Assembly (NCBI GenBank): GCA_905221605.1
Contig: CAJNDS010001136.1
Coordinates: 673,939 to 737,938 of the forward strand
Source: Symbiodinium natans
Lineage: Eukaryota > Sar > Dinophyceae > Suessiales > Symbiodiniaceae
Direction: 5' to 3'
Length of the DNA: 64,000 bases
In this document: piece by piece, positions 1-10,440 of the stretch
Layout of the letters: each line of letters begins with the position of its first letter
Position numbering within the stretch: the first letter of the stretch is position 1
Translations under genes and position numbers: made by a program
The notes under the pieces: generated by a model
Database searches by the model: none
What the model saw: only the letters and a program-made list of their open reading frames with translations
Told to the model about the DNA's origin: nothing

Positions 1-740
1 TTTCGGTTTAGGGTTTGGGGTTTAGGGTTTAGGGTTTTGGGTTTGGGTTTTAGGGGTTAGGGTTTAGGGCTTAGGGCTTACAGCTTAGGGCTTAGGGTTT
101 GAGAGAGCCCTCGTTGAAAAGGGTTTAGGATCTCTGGTGTGAAAAGCAGAGGGTTGAGGGTATCTACTAATTGCTTAAGAACCCCGAAAAATGAAAAATG
201 TTCTTCCTTATTAAGGTTAATATAGGGATTATTGTTTTTCATTCTTTTGGGGGTCTTAAGCAACTAGTAGGTATAGGATTCAGGCTTCGAGGCGTCACAT
301 CGCGGAGTTGTTGCGGCATTGGACTCGGGCTAGGGGATTGAGAATTAAGAGGACCAAAAGCCTTTGCAAATCATGCAGTGACATCGCACGAAAAGTGGGG
401 GGTCGCACATGTCTGTGAAAGAAGTGCCCTAACCACTAAACCCTAAACCCTAAATCCTAAACCCTAAACCCTAAACCTAAACTTCTGCTGGTGCCCCAGA
501 ACGCCCCAAGCCCGGCAAGCACCACAAGGCAAAAACAAATGCACCGAGCCCTAAAGCCGGAACCCCAAACCCTAATCCCTAAACCCTAAACCCTAAACCT
601 TTGCAGTCTCTACCAGGCTAACCTTCTCGCCGATGTGCCAGACTTTTGCGGCGCCACTCGTCATCGGCCGCCCGGTGGGAGCACAACCCCAAAGCACGTT
701 TTTGTTTTCTTGTTTTTGGGGAGAGGGGGGGGGGGGGGGT
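1..740. repeat. Degenerate telomere-like sequence, no gene seen
   Basis: TTTAGGG-like repeats at 1-120 give way to CCCTAAA-like repeats at 430-600, with about 300 bases of unique sequence around 270-420 and 600-720. The stretch ends in a run of G (about 725-739). Apart from one inverted-repeat element at 164-270, no convincing coding sequence was seen. Confidence 0.7.
164..270. mobile_element. MITE family A, copy 1
   Basis: A 107 bp inverted-repeat element. Its ends are CTACTAATTGCTTAAG and the inverse CTTAAGCAACTAGTAG. It is flanked on both sides by GTAT (160-163 and 271-274), a 4 bp target-site duplication. Six more copies or partial copies of the family occur in the window (1253, 2113, 27339, 45100, 52860, 57503). 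No ORF, so it is non-autonomous; the transposase family is unknown. Confidence 0.75.
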
Positions 741-750
741 AGGGTTTAGT

Positions 751-893
751 TTTAGGGTTTAGGGTTTAGGGTTTAGGGTTTAGGGTTTAGGGTTTAGGGT
801 TTAGGGTTTAGGGTTTAGGGTTTAGGGTTTAGGGTTTAGGGTTTAGGGTTTAGGGTTTAGGGTTTAGGGTTTAGGGTTTAGGGTTTAGGGTTT
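751..893 (+). repeat. (TTTAGGG)n interstitial telomeric array
   Basis: About 20 nearly perfect TTTAGGG units on the + strand, preceded by a long G run. TTTAGGG is the telomeric repeat of plants and dinoflagellates; here it is internal, not at a chromosome end, because unique sequence and genes follow. Confidence 0.95.
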
Positions 894-938
894 ATAAGGT
901 TTAGGGCTCAGGGTTTCGGTTTTAGGGTTTAGGGTTTA

Positions 939-1034
939 AGCCCTTGGGACATGTTATGTTTTCCCTTATTGGGTTTGAGAGGATCACATCTCAGCAACAT
1001 TTTGTTCAGAGTGCTTTGAAGGGACATCCTAGCA
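939..1034. repeat. Dispersed repeat family F, copy 1
   Basis: The pattern CCCTTGGGACAT, then GGATCACAT, CAACATTTTGTTCAGAG and a final GGGACATCCTAGC recurs, diverged, at about 4748-4853, 10441-10553, 24285-24373, 26607-26765, 32790-32890 and 42080-42131. It is about 100 bp, non-coding, and often abuts telomeric arrays or candidate exons, so it is probably another intron-resident element. Confidence 0.6.
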
Positions 1035-1252
1035 ACCCCAAAACGTCCCAAACCCTCCTAAGCCCAATGAGAGTTTAGGGATTCAGGGTTTAGGGTTTTG
1101 GGTTTGAGGCCTAGTCTTGGTTTATCAAAGGTCTGGGGTCTTCTTCCGCGTTCAGATTAGGGGTTGAGGGTTCAGGGGGTTCAGTGGTTCCGGATGTAAA
1201 CAACGAGGTTTTGGGTCTGTCGGGGCTTGGGGGGTATGTAAACAAACAAACA

Positions 1253-1341
1253 ACTACTACTTGCTTAAGAGCAAAAAGTAGGAAATAATAACCCCTATGT
1301 TACCTTTGTAGGGAAGATTTTTGTTTCACTTTTTGGGGGTT
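1253..1341. mobile_element. MITE family A, copy 2 (3' end lost)
   Basis: Begins CTACTACTTGCTTAAGAG and keeps the family's internal AAATAATAACCCCTAT and GGGGGTTCT, but the right terminus is interrupted by the next inverted-repeat element at 1342. This looks like an insertion of one element into or beside another. Confidence 0.55.
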
Positions 1342-1488
1342 CTACAAGGAGGGCCCCCCCCCCCCCCCCCCTAGTTTAAGTAGAGTTATAAGGACCCTAA
1401 ATTGGGTCATAGGGATCCTAACTTAGGTTATAAGTCCTTTAACTATAGTTAGTATAGTAAGGGGGCCCCTCCTTGTAGAGCTTGTGGG
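1342..1488. mobile_element. Inverted-repeat element with CTACAAGGAGG ends
   Basis: A 147 bp element. The left end CTACAAGGAGGGCCCCC is matched by the inverse GGGGGCCCCTCCTTGTAG at the right, with a run of about 20 C just inside the left end and an AT-rich middle. Related GTACAAGGAGG motifs occur near 28586 and 28684. Confidence 0.6.
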
Positions 1489-1598
1489 AGAGAGCGGGCT
1501 TAGGTCTTTCAGTGGTTGAAGCCTGAGCCCCAAGAAGCTTTCTTTTTGGCAAAAGGCGACCTAAACCCCAAACCCTTATGTAAGCCTTGCAAGGTCAG

Positions 1599-1703
1599 CT
1601 TCTGGGCTTCAAGGGCCTGCTGATGCTTGTGAGCGGCGGGAACTCCGTGTGCTTCTCGCTGCCACTCGGCGCTCTCGTTTTGTTTCAATGGGCTCTGCGG
1701 GCG
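1599..1703 (+). CDS. Candidate exon, hydrophobic protein
   Basis: Open for 35 codons between an AG acceptor (GGTCAG) and a GTAGGG donor followed by telomere-like sequence. The peptide is mostly hydrophobic (LLGFKGLLMLVSGG..., then FSLPLGALVLFQWALRA), as in a membrane segment. GC content is higher than in the surrounding repeats. The protein is not recognised. It may belong to the same + strand gene as the exons at 8223, 10212 and 10871, but this is not demonstrated. Confidence 0.4.
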
Positions 1704-1860
1704 GTAGGGTAAACCCTAAACCCTAAACTCCAAACCCTAACCCTAAATCCTAATTAAACCCTAAACCCGATATTTTTCGAAGGCTTTCGACCAGCCACGG
1801 GTTGAGATGTGGGTGGAGCTTTGGGGTCGTTCAGTGGCTTCAGAAGGTTCAGTTTGCCTT

Positions 1861-1970
1861 TGGTAGCCCAGTGGGTACCCTTTACACTTGTTTTGGTTCC
1901 GGGCTTCCCTCTTCTTAAGTCATCAACCAAAAAAAGAGTGCCCTTAATATAAAATGGTTACTGGGCTAGC
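1861..1970. mobile_element. MITE family D, copy 1
   Basis: The left end TGGTAGCCCAGTGGGTACCC is matched by TGGTTACTGGGCTAGCA at the right. The same family lies at 55900-56005 and, split by other insertions, at 56370-56668, both inside introns of the ceramidase-like gene; half of a copy is at about 22612. Confidence 0.7.
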
Positions 1971-2112
1971 AAGTTGCGCTTCTGGGGACTTGGTGGTGGA
2001 AGGGGTTGATGAGCTGTGAGGATTTAGGGTTATGGCTTTGGGGTTCAAGGCTCCTGAACGGCACGTTGTCCACGAAGAAAGCGGGGTTTCAGGGTAGCTT
2101 AGACCGCCAATG

Positions 2113-2254
2113 CTACTATTTGCTTAAGAACCCCAAAAGAATGAAAACTATAATGATCCCTGGCTACCCTTCATAAGGAAGAATACGTTTTTTTTTTTTT
2201 TTTTTTTTTTTTCTGTTTTTTCCTTTTTTGAGGGGGTTCTTAAGCAATTCGTAG
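2113..2254. mobile_element. MITE family A, copy 3
   Basis: Ends CTACTATTTGCTTAAGAACCCC and GGGGGTTCTTAAGCAATTCGTAG, enlarged by a long T run in the middle. No coding capacity. Confidence 0.75.
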
Positions 2255-2983
2255 AATAGGCCTAAACCCAGTCATGCAGCCTTGAGCTTGGTAACAATGC
2301 AGCAGCAAGGCATGAAGGAAACACTAACGTGGAAGATGGTCGACCACTTCCTCCTGAGTTTTGACCACCAGACGCCAAAGACGAACCCAAACTCAGAGTA
2401 TACTCATACAAAACTTGGCCAATATTCATGCGCATATGTATATATATATATATGTGTGTATGTACTAATATAATCGTATACCAAGACAATACCAAAGTGG
2501 GGGTAAGGGTTTCTGAGTTGCCTTGCTCAGTCGTCCCATCCTGCACCCTCATGGGTCAAATATCCTTAATTAGGCTTAGTCATCCCTAAATAACTTCAAT
2601 TCTGGGGGGAACCTGGGGGGTAGTATAGAGGGGGGTAGTCGCAGTCGGGGAACCCATCCTGCGCCCTGGCCAAAGGAACATGTTCCTGATCAACTCTGGA
2701 CAGGCATGGGCCGCTCGCCACACACTCTTCGCGGGCATCGTAAGTCATGCCGCCCTATTTTCCGACAGCCTTACCCCTAAGCCCCAAAAAACCCTATGGC
2801 ACCATAAACCCTTCAACCCTAAACCCTTCAACCCTATTGTTTCACGGCAGAAAGTCGCAGTTCAAATCGGTTGACAGGAGGGGCCTAGGTGGAGACCTCT
2901 TCAGAGGGCACCAACCACCTCACACCCCAAAGCCTCTATAAACGGAACCTGCAGGTCTTAAACCCAAATCTATTATGCGTGTA

Positions 2984-3312
2984 CATATATATATATATAT
3001 AGTATATGGTGAGCGTATGTAGTATATAGTATATATATATATATATATATTTATAGAGAGTATATATAGTATATATACAGTATATACAGTATATACAGTA
3101 TATATAGTATATATAGTATATATAGTATATATAGTATATATAGTATATATAGTATATATAGTATATATAGTATATATATATAGTATATATATAGTATATA
3201 TAGTATATATCGTATTTATAGTATTTATAGTATTTATAGTGACTATATATATAGAAATGTATATAGTATATTTAGTATGTATAGTATAGAGTATATAGTA
3301 TATAGTATATAG
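2984..3312. repeat. TATATAGTATA minisatellite
   Basis: About 330 bp built from TATATAGTATA-type units. Open frames across it (Tyr-Thr-Ile repeats) are artefacts of the repeat. The preceding 2260-2940 contains a short (TA)n run at about 2438-2452 and otherwise unassigned sequence with no supported gene. Confidence 0.9.
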
Positions 3313-3424
3313 CAATATAGTGCATAGTAGAAATTTTCTCGTATTGTATGTCATACACAGCAAGCGCTAAACCATGGAACGCCAAGTGACATCTCTCCAG
3401 GCTGTCAGCCGGGAAGCGATTCAC

Positions 3425-3510
3425 AGATACAGTTTAGGGTTTAGGGTTTAGGGTTTAGGGTTTAGGGTTTAGGGTTTAGGGTTTAGGGTTTAGGGTTTAG
3501 GGAGATACAG
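3425..3510 (+). repeat. Telomeric array flanked by an 8 bp direct repeat
   Basis: About ten TTTAGGG units (3433-3502) sit between two identical copies of AGATACAG (3425-3432 and 3503-3510). This is the arrangement expected if the telomeric tract was inserted into a staggered break and the gap filled. Confidence 0.85.
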
Positions 3511-5507
3511 CCAAGGATGCGGCAAGGAAGTACGCACCTCTGCCGCATTTGAAAGGTGTGGGTTTTTTCAGGTTTCAAAGACTTCCTCCTTGAGACTTTG
3601 AGACCTGAGCACGCAGGACCTAGCCCACCTAGCCGTTTGAGGCCGGGGTTTGAATGTTGCTAAGCACTGCTCAAATTAGGACTCCCAGACTCAGTCACCT
3701 CAGAACTAGACGGTTCCTCTGAGATTCCGAAAATTATGTCATCCCACTCCTATTGCACCCGAAGAAGGCCGAAACCCGGTCATGTCCTGTGTCCTTTTCG
3801 GTGGTGTTCGCCTTTTTTTGATCGTAGGCCTTCGGCTCGCATTGTGCTCATGACGTGGCTGCAAGAGTGCGAAGACCTCATGTAAGGTGCTTTTCGGCAT
3901 GCTGAAGGACCGCCTTGGTGGGATCACCTGTTTGCCTACGACCGGCGAACCCTAAAGCCTGAGGGAACATGGGCCCCTGCAACTCCCTTCCTTTACTACC
4001 CCCCTTCTGGTGGCTTGTGATTTCCAGTTGGGGCTTGCCAAAAAACCCTTGAACCCCTGAACACCTGAACCCCTGAGCCCTAAACCCAAAACCCTAAACC
4101 CTAAACCCTGATCCCTACCAAGCCCTGAAGGTCAAACCTGTTTCGTCCATAGGAAACTGGATGCCGACCTTTCGGGGAGGCTAGGGTTTAGGGTTTAATG
4201 TTTAATGTTTAGGGTTTAGGGGTTTAGGGGTTTAGGGGTTTTCCTAGACTGCTCTGGGTGTGTGAGGCAGTCTGTTCGTCGATTGTGGTGTTGGGGGGGG
4301 GAGGGGGGGTTCTGACTTGGTGTTAAGGGTTTAGGGTTTAGAAATAAGGGTCTAGGGTTTAGGGACCCAACGCTTGGCTTTAGGGTGTTGTTCTAAGCGT
4401 CCGTCTTCTGGCAGCGAGACAATCTTGCAGGCTTTCGTTGTCGAGATGCCCGTGCAAGCCAACAAGATGCTGATGTCTCGCCCAAGAACACACCAGCGCG
4501 ACTCATCGAACTCTCAATAAACCCTAAACCCGAAACCCTAAACCTTAAACCCTTAAACCTCCGTGAACTGCTAGCAGAGAGCGCGTGCCAAACCCCAAAC
4601 CCCCGAACCTCGACAACTCGCAATAAACCTAAACCCTAAACCTCAAACCAGATGCACAGACACATTTTCCTGGTCGACCATGCAGGACAAGCAGGGCGAA
4701 GTGGTCGGAACCGATAGCCAACAGTAGCGGCCTCAGCTGTTGTAGGCCCTTGGGACATTTTATATCCCTAAACCCTAAACCCTAAACCCTTCTTGGGTTT
4801 CACAGGATCATATTTCAGGAACATTTTTCAGAAGGTTTTAAGCGCCATCCCAGATGTTGTTAGGATGGGCTTTGGCAACTATATGGGGGTTTTCGAATAG
4901 GGGTACCCTTTTTGGGGGGGTTCCTTTTACAAGATTTTTTGTATTTGGGGTATATTACAAGGGGTACCCCTATTTGGCCCTATTTGTGCTGCTTGTAGAA
5001 TCTTCGGGAGTAGGGGGTTTGGGGTTGACGGTTCCTGTGCGCTCGCTTCGAGCGAGTCGCGCATAAAGCATTGCGTAGCGAGTTCGCACTGCATGGCGTC
5101 CTTTTCGAAGTGGTATCGGGAGGATTCGTTGAACAGTCGACAGGCATTGAACCCTCCCAAAAACGGACTTCGTCCCCTAAACCCTAAACCCTAAACTGCA
5201 AAGATAAAGACGCGCCCCGGCTCAGAGGCTAAGCTTAGGCTTCTCTGGGAGATCGCGAGAAATCACGCAAACAAAGCCCCCCCAACAGCTTTTGGGTGTT
5301 TAGGGTACAGGGCTCATGGGTATGGATCCATATGTCATGCCCATGCTAAGGGCTGTGAGCAAAGGCAACCCTAAACCCTAAACCTTGGGCCCTGGACCTT
5401 GAACCCTAAACCCCCCCCCAAAAAAAAACCGCGTTTTGTTCCAGGTACGACACGCTGGGCATCGGTGAGCAAGTTGGTCGAGTGCTGAGTTGCGCTGTTC
5501 GAACCCT
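3511..5507. other. Telomere-like islands and unique sequence, no assigned gene
   Basis: Short CCCTAAA and TTTAGGG groups (4080-4110, 4180-4240, 4330, 4510-4560, 4770, 5175, 5370) alternate with unique DNA. A copy of repeat family F lies at 4748-4853 and a family B inverted repeat at about 4882-4975. A possible coding segment runs from about 4415 to 4510 but no splice pattern supports it strongly. Confidence 0.5.
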
Positions 5508-5588
5508 CCCAGAGACTCCAAAACCCCTTAATTAAGGAATATACCTTTAAGGTATATTCCTTAATTAAGGGGTTTTGGAGTCTCTGGG
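5508..5588. repeat. 81 bp perfect palindrome
   Basis: Two 40-base arms, perfectly complementary about a single central T (5548). The outer part reads CCCAGAGACTCC and the inner part is AT-rich (CCTTAATTAAGGAATATACC). It would form a perfect hairpin in RNA or a cruciform in DNA. It contains no telomeric unit and is not obviously one of the MITE families. Confidence 0.95.
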
Positions 5589-6078
5589 CTCAGCAACCAC
5601 CGTAAACCCAAGCCTGGAAGGAAGGGTTCTGGGCTTCGGAGGAGTTTTCTGTCAACTTGAGAGGGCATGCACCGTAGAGGAAACCCGCAGGTCCAAGCTT
5701 TTAAAGGAGGTGGTCGCCTGCGTGAATTTCCGGAACAGCCTATAACCCCTAAACCCTGCACCCTAAACGCTTTGACAGCACGTAGCAATCCCCTAAACCC
5801 TAGACCCTAAGCGCTAAGTTCGTGGCACAGATCCCCCCAAAAAAGTAGCACGCGGCGCTGCCCAGCAGTAAATGGGCCGGCCCCAATATCCCTGAAGACC
5901 TGCTCCACAAAACCCTTTCAACCCCATAAACCCAAAGGGGTTTAGGTTTTAAGATTCAGCGTTTTCAGTTTAGGAATAGGGTTTAGTGTTTGGGGTTTTT
6001 AGGGTTTAGGATTTAGGGTTTAGGGTTTAGGGTTTAGGGTTTAGGGTTTAGGGTTTAGGGTCAAACCGTAGCTGCAAG

Positions 6079-6142
6079 GCGGACCTTTGGAAGACCTGAC
6101 TGGCCCCGCGCTGAACAACTTCATCAAGCGGCCTGGCCTGTT
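6079..6142 (+). CDS. Candidate exon, unknown protein
   Basis: After a CAAG acceptor, one frame reads GPLEDLTGPALNNFIKRPGL and stops soon after in the telomeric array. The composition looks coding, and the C-terminal FIKRPGLF resembles the FFKRL of the exon at 8223. The acceptor is preceded by a TTTAGGG array, not the more usual CCCTAAA. Confidence 0.35.
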
Positions 6143-6159
6143 CGGGCTTTTAGGACCCT

Positions 6160-6257
6160 AGGGTTTAGGGTTTAGGGTTTAGGGTTTAGGGTTTAGGGTT
6201 TAGGGTTTAGGGTTTAGGGTTTAGGGTTTAGGGTTTAGGGTTTAGGGTTTAGGGTTA
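6160..6257 (+). repeat. (TTTAGGG)n array
   Basis: About 13 units. A CCCTAAA array follows at 6448-6491, and 6260-6440 shows nothing recognisable. Confidence 0.95.
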
Positions 6258-6491
6258 GGGCTAGAACCCAGAGTAGGCCCTTATTCCCTTGTTTTAGGGT
6301 TTAGGCTGCCTTACAAGCCCCTTCCTCGGTTACTCCTGGGTCTAGGCTTTTTTGATGCAACAAAAAGGGAGGTTTTGAAAGTTCAGCAGCCAAAGACTTC
6401 CAAAACCCAAGAAGCCCAAGAAGCACAAGAAGTCCAGGAGTCCCAACCCTAAACCCTAAACCCTAAACCCTAAACCCTAAACCCTAAACCC

Positions 6492-7084
6492 CCATGACCT
6501 CGATGGTGGCAAGCCACTGCTGCCCATCAGCTGATTGCTTCTTGGCAGGGAAATGAGGAATTTGCGAATCGACGTAGCCCACGTTGCCGTAACTTGCTAA
6601 GAAGTGGAGAGCGGCTACCCGATGGCTATAGAGAGAGAGCCAAGACCCCATGAGTTACCTAAGCTATTCTCGTCGATGAGCGTGGCGCGCCAGGTTTGTC
6701 GCTGTCGTCGGCTTCGTGACAAGTGATCCTTGGCTTGGTTTCCTTCCGTGTCTGAACAGAAAAAGTAACATTAATGACATAAGAACACAAACCAGGAAAT
6801 GCTAATAATAAATGTTTAGTACTCAACCATAATGGTCATAAAAATACTAGCAGAGTACATCTTGAAGCAGTATAAGATTTTTCGGACTGCTTCCTTTAAA
6901 TCTGATGCCTGAACCCTAGAGAGTGACGGTTCCAAGCTCATGGGATGCAGGGGTGTTCGAGGAGCGGTCAGGGTTCTAAACTCGAAACCCTCAACCCTTA
7001 ACCCTAAACCCTAAACCGCCACTGGTTTAGGACCTCTACGATGAGTTCCCTGACAACACTTGGATCTTGGGCCGCTTGGCATGG
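6492..7084. other. Unique sequence, no gene seen
   Basis: About 600 bases almost free of telomeric units. Both strands were inspected: the frames are short and no domain or good splice context is recognisable. Part of 6760-6900 is AT-rich. Confidence 0.5.
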
Positions 7085-7404
7085 GAAGGGTTTAGGGTTT
7101 AGGGTTTAGGGTTTAGGGTTGGCTTACGATGTGCGCCCCCCTTTTAGAGAGATAGCCAGGAAGACGGATAGATTCCGTAGCCTTACCTACGTTGCACCCT
7201 AGCACATGTAAATGTGGGCTTCGATTTGCTGACTCTGACTGTGTGCCAGGGCATTGAATACACACAGTTTCTCTTGTACGTTGCTTGAGTGGTCGTGCAT
7301 ACAGGGAGGCCAGACTCGCTGTACCCTCTCCAACTGTCTGAGCGCATGATTTCGCAACCAATTGCAGCTAAGATGGCTGCGATAATCAGGTTCGGATCCC
7401 ACCT

Positions 7405-7560
7405 ATACCCTGTAAACCCTAAACCCTAAATCCTAAACCCTAAACCCTAAACCCTTTAAATCCCCCCCCCTCCCATCCTGAAGCCAGCTCTAGCCCTAAA
7501 CCCTAAACCCCAAACCCTAAACCCCAAACCCTAAACCCTAAACCCTAAACCCCAAACCCT
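7405..7560 (-). repeat. CCCTAAA arrays
   Basis: Two C-strand blocks (7410-7455 and 7495-7560) separated by a short C-rich spacer. They lie directly upstream of the candidate exon at 7592 and opposite in orientation to the G-strand array at 7662-7753. Confidence 0.9.
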
Positions 7561-7591
7561 TTTCAAACTAAGCTTGCCCATCTTCTAAGAG

Positions 7592-7643
7592 GCTGAGCCT
7601 GAAGGCCCCCAAAGAGACCCTGAAGGTCGAAGTTCGGGCCTGA
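7592..7643 (+). CDS. Candidate terminal exon
   Basis: After TAAGAG, one frame reads LSLKAPKETLKVEVRA then TGA at 7641-7643. It sits between a CCCTAAA array (upstream) and a TTTAGGG array (downstream), the same context as the better-supported exons. It is short, so it could be chance. Confidence 0.3.
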
Positions 7644-7661
7644 AGCCTAGGCAGGCTCGTA

Positions 7662-7753
7662 GAGTTTAGGGTTTAGGGTTTAGGGTTTAGGGTTTAGGGT
7701 TTAGGGTTTAGGGTTTCGGGTTTAGGGTTTAGGGTTTAGGGTTTAGGGTTTGA
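7662..7753 (+). repeat. (TTTAGGG)n array
   Basis: About 13 units with one TTTCGGG variant. Between here and 8160 are a C run, an A run and degenerate CCCTAAA-like DNA; no gene is supported there. Confidence 0.9.
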
Positions 7754-8222
7754 GACTTTAAGAGGAACATGTTGAGAAACCTTTTTTAGAGCCCCAAGCC
7801 CGAAACCCCAAACCCTGATTTGGTCCCAAGGGTAAGACCCTTACTCGCTGGACCTCTCCCCGGGCCCCAAACTGAAAGCCGCAACCCGAAAACAATAGAC
7901 TCAACTCTCCTAAGACGATGAAACCCCCAAACCCCAAACCCCCCCCCCCCCCCAAAAAAAAAGGAAACCTAGTAAACCACAACCCTAAGACCCCAAAATC
8001 CCTAGTAAACCCAAAACCCTAAAGCCCCTAAAAATCCTAATAAACCCAAAACCCTAAAACCGAAAACCCCTAAAAAAAACCCAGCAAACCCACCAACTGA
8101 ACCGTAACCCCTAAACCCTAAACCCTAGACTCGAAGTTCATATACCCAAATTGGGAAAAACAGAAACTAGTGCCCTAAACCCTAAACCCTAAGCCCTAAA
8201 CAGCCCTTAAACAACAAACCAG

Positions 8223-8274
8223 GCATCGGGCAGGTGTTCCTGAACTTCGGCCTGGTCAGCTTCTTCAAGCGCCT
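8223..8274 (+). CDS. Candidate exon, unknown protein
   Basis: Acceptor ACCAG, then a frame reading IGQVFLNFGLVSFFKRL, followed by a GC donor (CTGGGCTC region) and a TTTAGGG array. Upstream is a CCCTAAA array (8163-8200). Hydrophobic composition and GC content look coding. The family is not recognised. Confidence 0.4.
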
Positions 8275-8660
8275 GGGCTCACGACTTTGGTTTAGGGTTT
8301 GGGGTTTGGGGTTTGTGTTGCCCGAAGAGCCCAAGACAATACGAAAGCAAGGAAGATTGGGTTTGGGGTTTGGGTTTAGGGTTTAGGGTTTAGGGTTTAG
8401 GGTTTAGGGTTTAGGGTAAAGTTTAGGGTTTAGGCTTTGGGCTTTAGGGTTTGAGGTGAAGTTTGCTGTTTAGGGTTTAGGGTTCAATCACGATAGGGGT
8501 CCCTCCTCAGGAGTTCCGTTTCATGCCTGTCAGATGGGGGTTTACGATATTAGGGGGTACCTTATTGGGGTCCTTATTATAAGGGAATCGTACTATTTGG
8601 GGGTCCATATGCTGGGTCCCTTACTTTCGTAGCCACCGGGGATGAACAAAGCAGCTGTTT

Positions 8661-8768
8661 CTTAGTAGCTGAGTGCGTACACTTTGCACTTTTTGGCATA
8701 CTCTAAGCCCCCTATAGAACTGAAAGTGTACACTTTGTTGTGGGGGGCTGATGAACTCAGCAACTAAG
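8661..8768. mobile_element. MITE family C, copy 1
   Basis: Ends CTTAGTAGCTGAGT and ACTCAGCAACTAAG are inverse complements with slight divergence; the inner part is also an inverted repeat (GTGCGTACACTTTGCACTTT / AAAGTGTACACTTTG). GTTT occurs on both sides (8657-8660 and 8769-8772), a 4 bp target duplication. Another full copy is at 59157-59259, and related copies lie near 41228, 57873 and 58333. The overlapping minus-strand ORF is an artefact. Confidence 0.8.
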
Positions 8769-8869
8769 GTTTTGACTATGCTTCTAAGTTCCAAGGGGTG
8801 TATAGGCTTGGCTCTCTCGTTTGCCAAAGAAGCGAGCCTTAAATCGTAATAAGCCTAAACCATAGAGCG

Positions 8870-9250
8870 AAAAAGTCCCAGTTCAGTGTTGCCCGTCGGC
8901 ATGCTGTGGAAATCTTGAATGATTAAAAACAACTCCTCCAACTAAAGCCTAGGTTGGCCAAGCCCTGAGAACCCTCAAGTCTAGACAAGAAACCCCTAAA
9001 CCCTGAACACCTCTAAACCCTCAAAAATGCCTAACAACCCTCGAAACCTGAGAACCCTCAAGCATAGACAGTACATCCCAAAACCCTAAACCCTCAGCCC
9101 TATACACCCTCAAAACCCTCACCAAAAAAAAAAAAACCTAGAAACCCCAAACCTTCAACCCCAAAACCCTGAAACCCTGAAACCCTGAAACCCTAAAACC
9201 CTAAAACCCTAAAACCCTAAACCCCTAACCCCTAAACCCTAAACCCTAAC
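8870..9250 (-). repeat. Degenerate CCCTAAA sequence
   Basis: Strongly diverged C-strand telomeric units (CCCTCAAAA, CCCTGAAA, CCCTAAAA), becoming regular at 9220-9250 just before the AACACAG acceptor of the next candidate exon. Confidence 0.8.
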
Positions 9251-9256
9251 ACAGGT

Positions 9257-9304
9257 TCGGCCTGGCGGAGGCAGCCTCGGCCTTAGTGTTGCTTTCTTGG
9301 CAGG
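9257..9304 (+). CDS. Candidate exon, hydrophobic
   Basis: Between a CCCTAAA array ending in AACACAG and a TTTAGGG array beginning at about 9312, one frame reads FGLAEAASALVLLSWQGHW. GC content and composition look coding. It is a clean example of a short exon framed by oppositely oriented telomeric arrays. The protein is not recognised. Confidence 0.4.
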
Positions 9305-9311
9305 GCCATTG

Positions 9312-9394
9312 GGGTTTAGGGTTTAGGGTTTAGGGTTTAGGGTTTAGGGTTTAGGGTTTAGGGTTTAGGGTTTAGGGTTTAGGGTTTAGGGTTT
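9312..9394 (+). repeat. (TTTAGGG)n array
   Basis: About 12 units directly after the candidate exon. It is followed by a T/G-rich degenerate stretch with a G run (9440-9457) and diverged telomeric units to about 9610. Confidence 0.95.
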
Positions 9395-10211
9395 AGATGA
9401 TGTTCTTTTCTTTTTGTGTTTCTTTCTTGGGGGGTGGGCTGGGGGGGGGGGGGGGGGCTTAGGGCTTTGTGTTTAGGGGCTTTAGGGGCATGGTTTAGGT
9501 TTCAAGGGCTTTGGGGGTCAAGGGCTGTAGGGTTTAGGGTTCAGGGGCTTTAGGGTTAAAGATGTATGCTTTAGGGTTTTAGGGTTTCAGGTTTTACGGC
9601 GTAGGGTTTAGGGTTCAAGTGTTTTTCGCGTTCAAAAGCTTTGCCAGTTCTGCGCTGGGATTGCTGGTAGTAGGTTCCTTTAATGCCCCTATATTTCTGT
9701 TAAGGGATTGCATAGCGACCCTGCTCTTCCCTCCTTCCCGGCGAAGAAGCATCAAGTTAAGCCCTGAAGCCTAAGCCCGCCTAAACCCCTTAAACCCCTA
9801 AGCTCTTGAAGAACATTGAAGAACACCTTTGCCTCGTCGACCCACCCTAAATCCGAAACCCCAAATCCGAGAAAACCCTCAACCCTCAACCCTTAAACCC
9901 TAGACCCTAGCAAGCCCTTCACAACCCAACAAAAAGGGGCGCCCTCTCTTCTTACTGTCGGCCACTCTGCGATCAAGTTTTGCACGTCTGCCTAGGCCGA
10001 GGATTCAAACCTTCAGTTCGGAGGTGTAGAGGTTTTAGGGTTTAGGGTTTAGGGGTTCGGAGGTGTCGAGGTTTTAAGGCTTTGGAGGGGGGGCTTCAGG
10101 AATTTGCGTCAGCCCTAAACCCCTTAACCCTAAGCCCTAAAGCCTAAACCCTAAACCCCAAACCCTAAACCTCAAAACCTAAACCCCAACCCAAGGGCTT
10201 GGCCCCCCCAG

Positions 10212-10286
10212 GTCCGGCGCTTCGAATCCTTCCTGCGCAGCCGGCGGGAGGCAAGCTTCTGGATACTTGTGTGGGCGTGTTTTAAG
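10212..10286 (+). CDS. Candidate exon, basic then hydrophobic
   Basis: Twenty-five codons between CCCCAG and AAG|GTTTGG. The peptide starts VRRFESFLRSRREASFW and continues ILVWACFK, a basic segment followed by a short membrane-like run. CCCTAAA-like DNA precedes it and TTTAGGG-like DNA follows immediately, with the donor GTTT belonging to the repeat. Possibly part of the same transcript as 8223 and 10871. Confidence 0.45.
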
Positions 10287-10440
10287 GTTTGGGGTTTAAG
10301 GTTTAAGGTTTGGGGTTTTAGGGTTTAGGGTTCTTGCTGATGGCTAGGTTCTGACTCACCGAAAAGGGCCTCCAAGGCTACTGCACCACTCTGCAACGAA
10401 ACCTCAAGCACCCAAACACCACACCACCCTATACCAGGTA

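Noticed and set aside
1-900. True chromosome end at the left edge
   Set aside because: TTTAGGG units are degenerate, change orientation within 500 bases and recur through all 64 kb, so they do not mark a terminal telomere.
2920-3363. Minus-strand ORF of repeated Tyr-Thr-Ile
   Set aside because: It is the translation of a TATATAGTATA minisatellite.
7370-7392. Possible relic of the dinoflagellate spliced-leader sequence
   Set aside because: The minus strand CGCAGCCATCTTAGCTG only loosely resembles the spliced leader, with no donor or snRNA-like context; probably chance.
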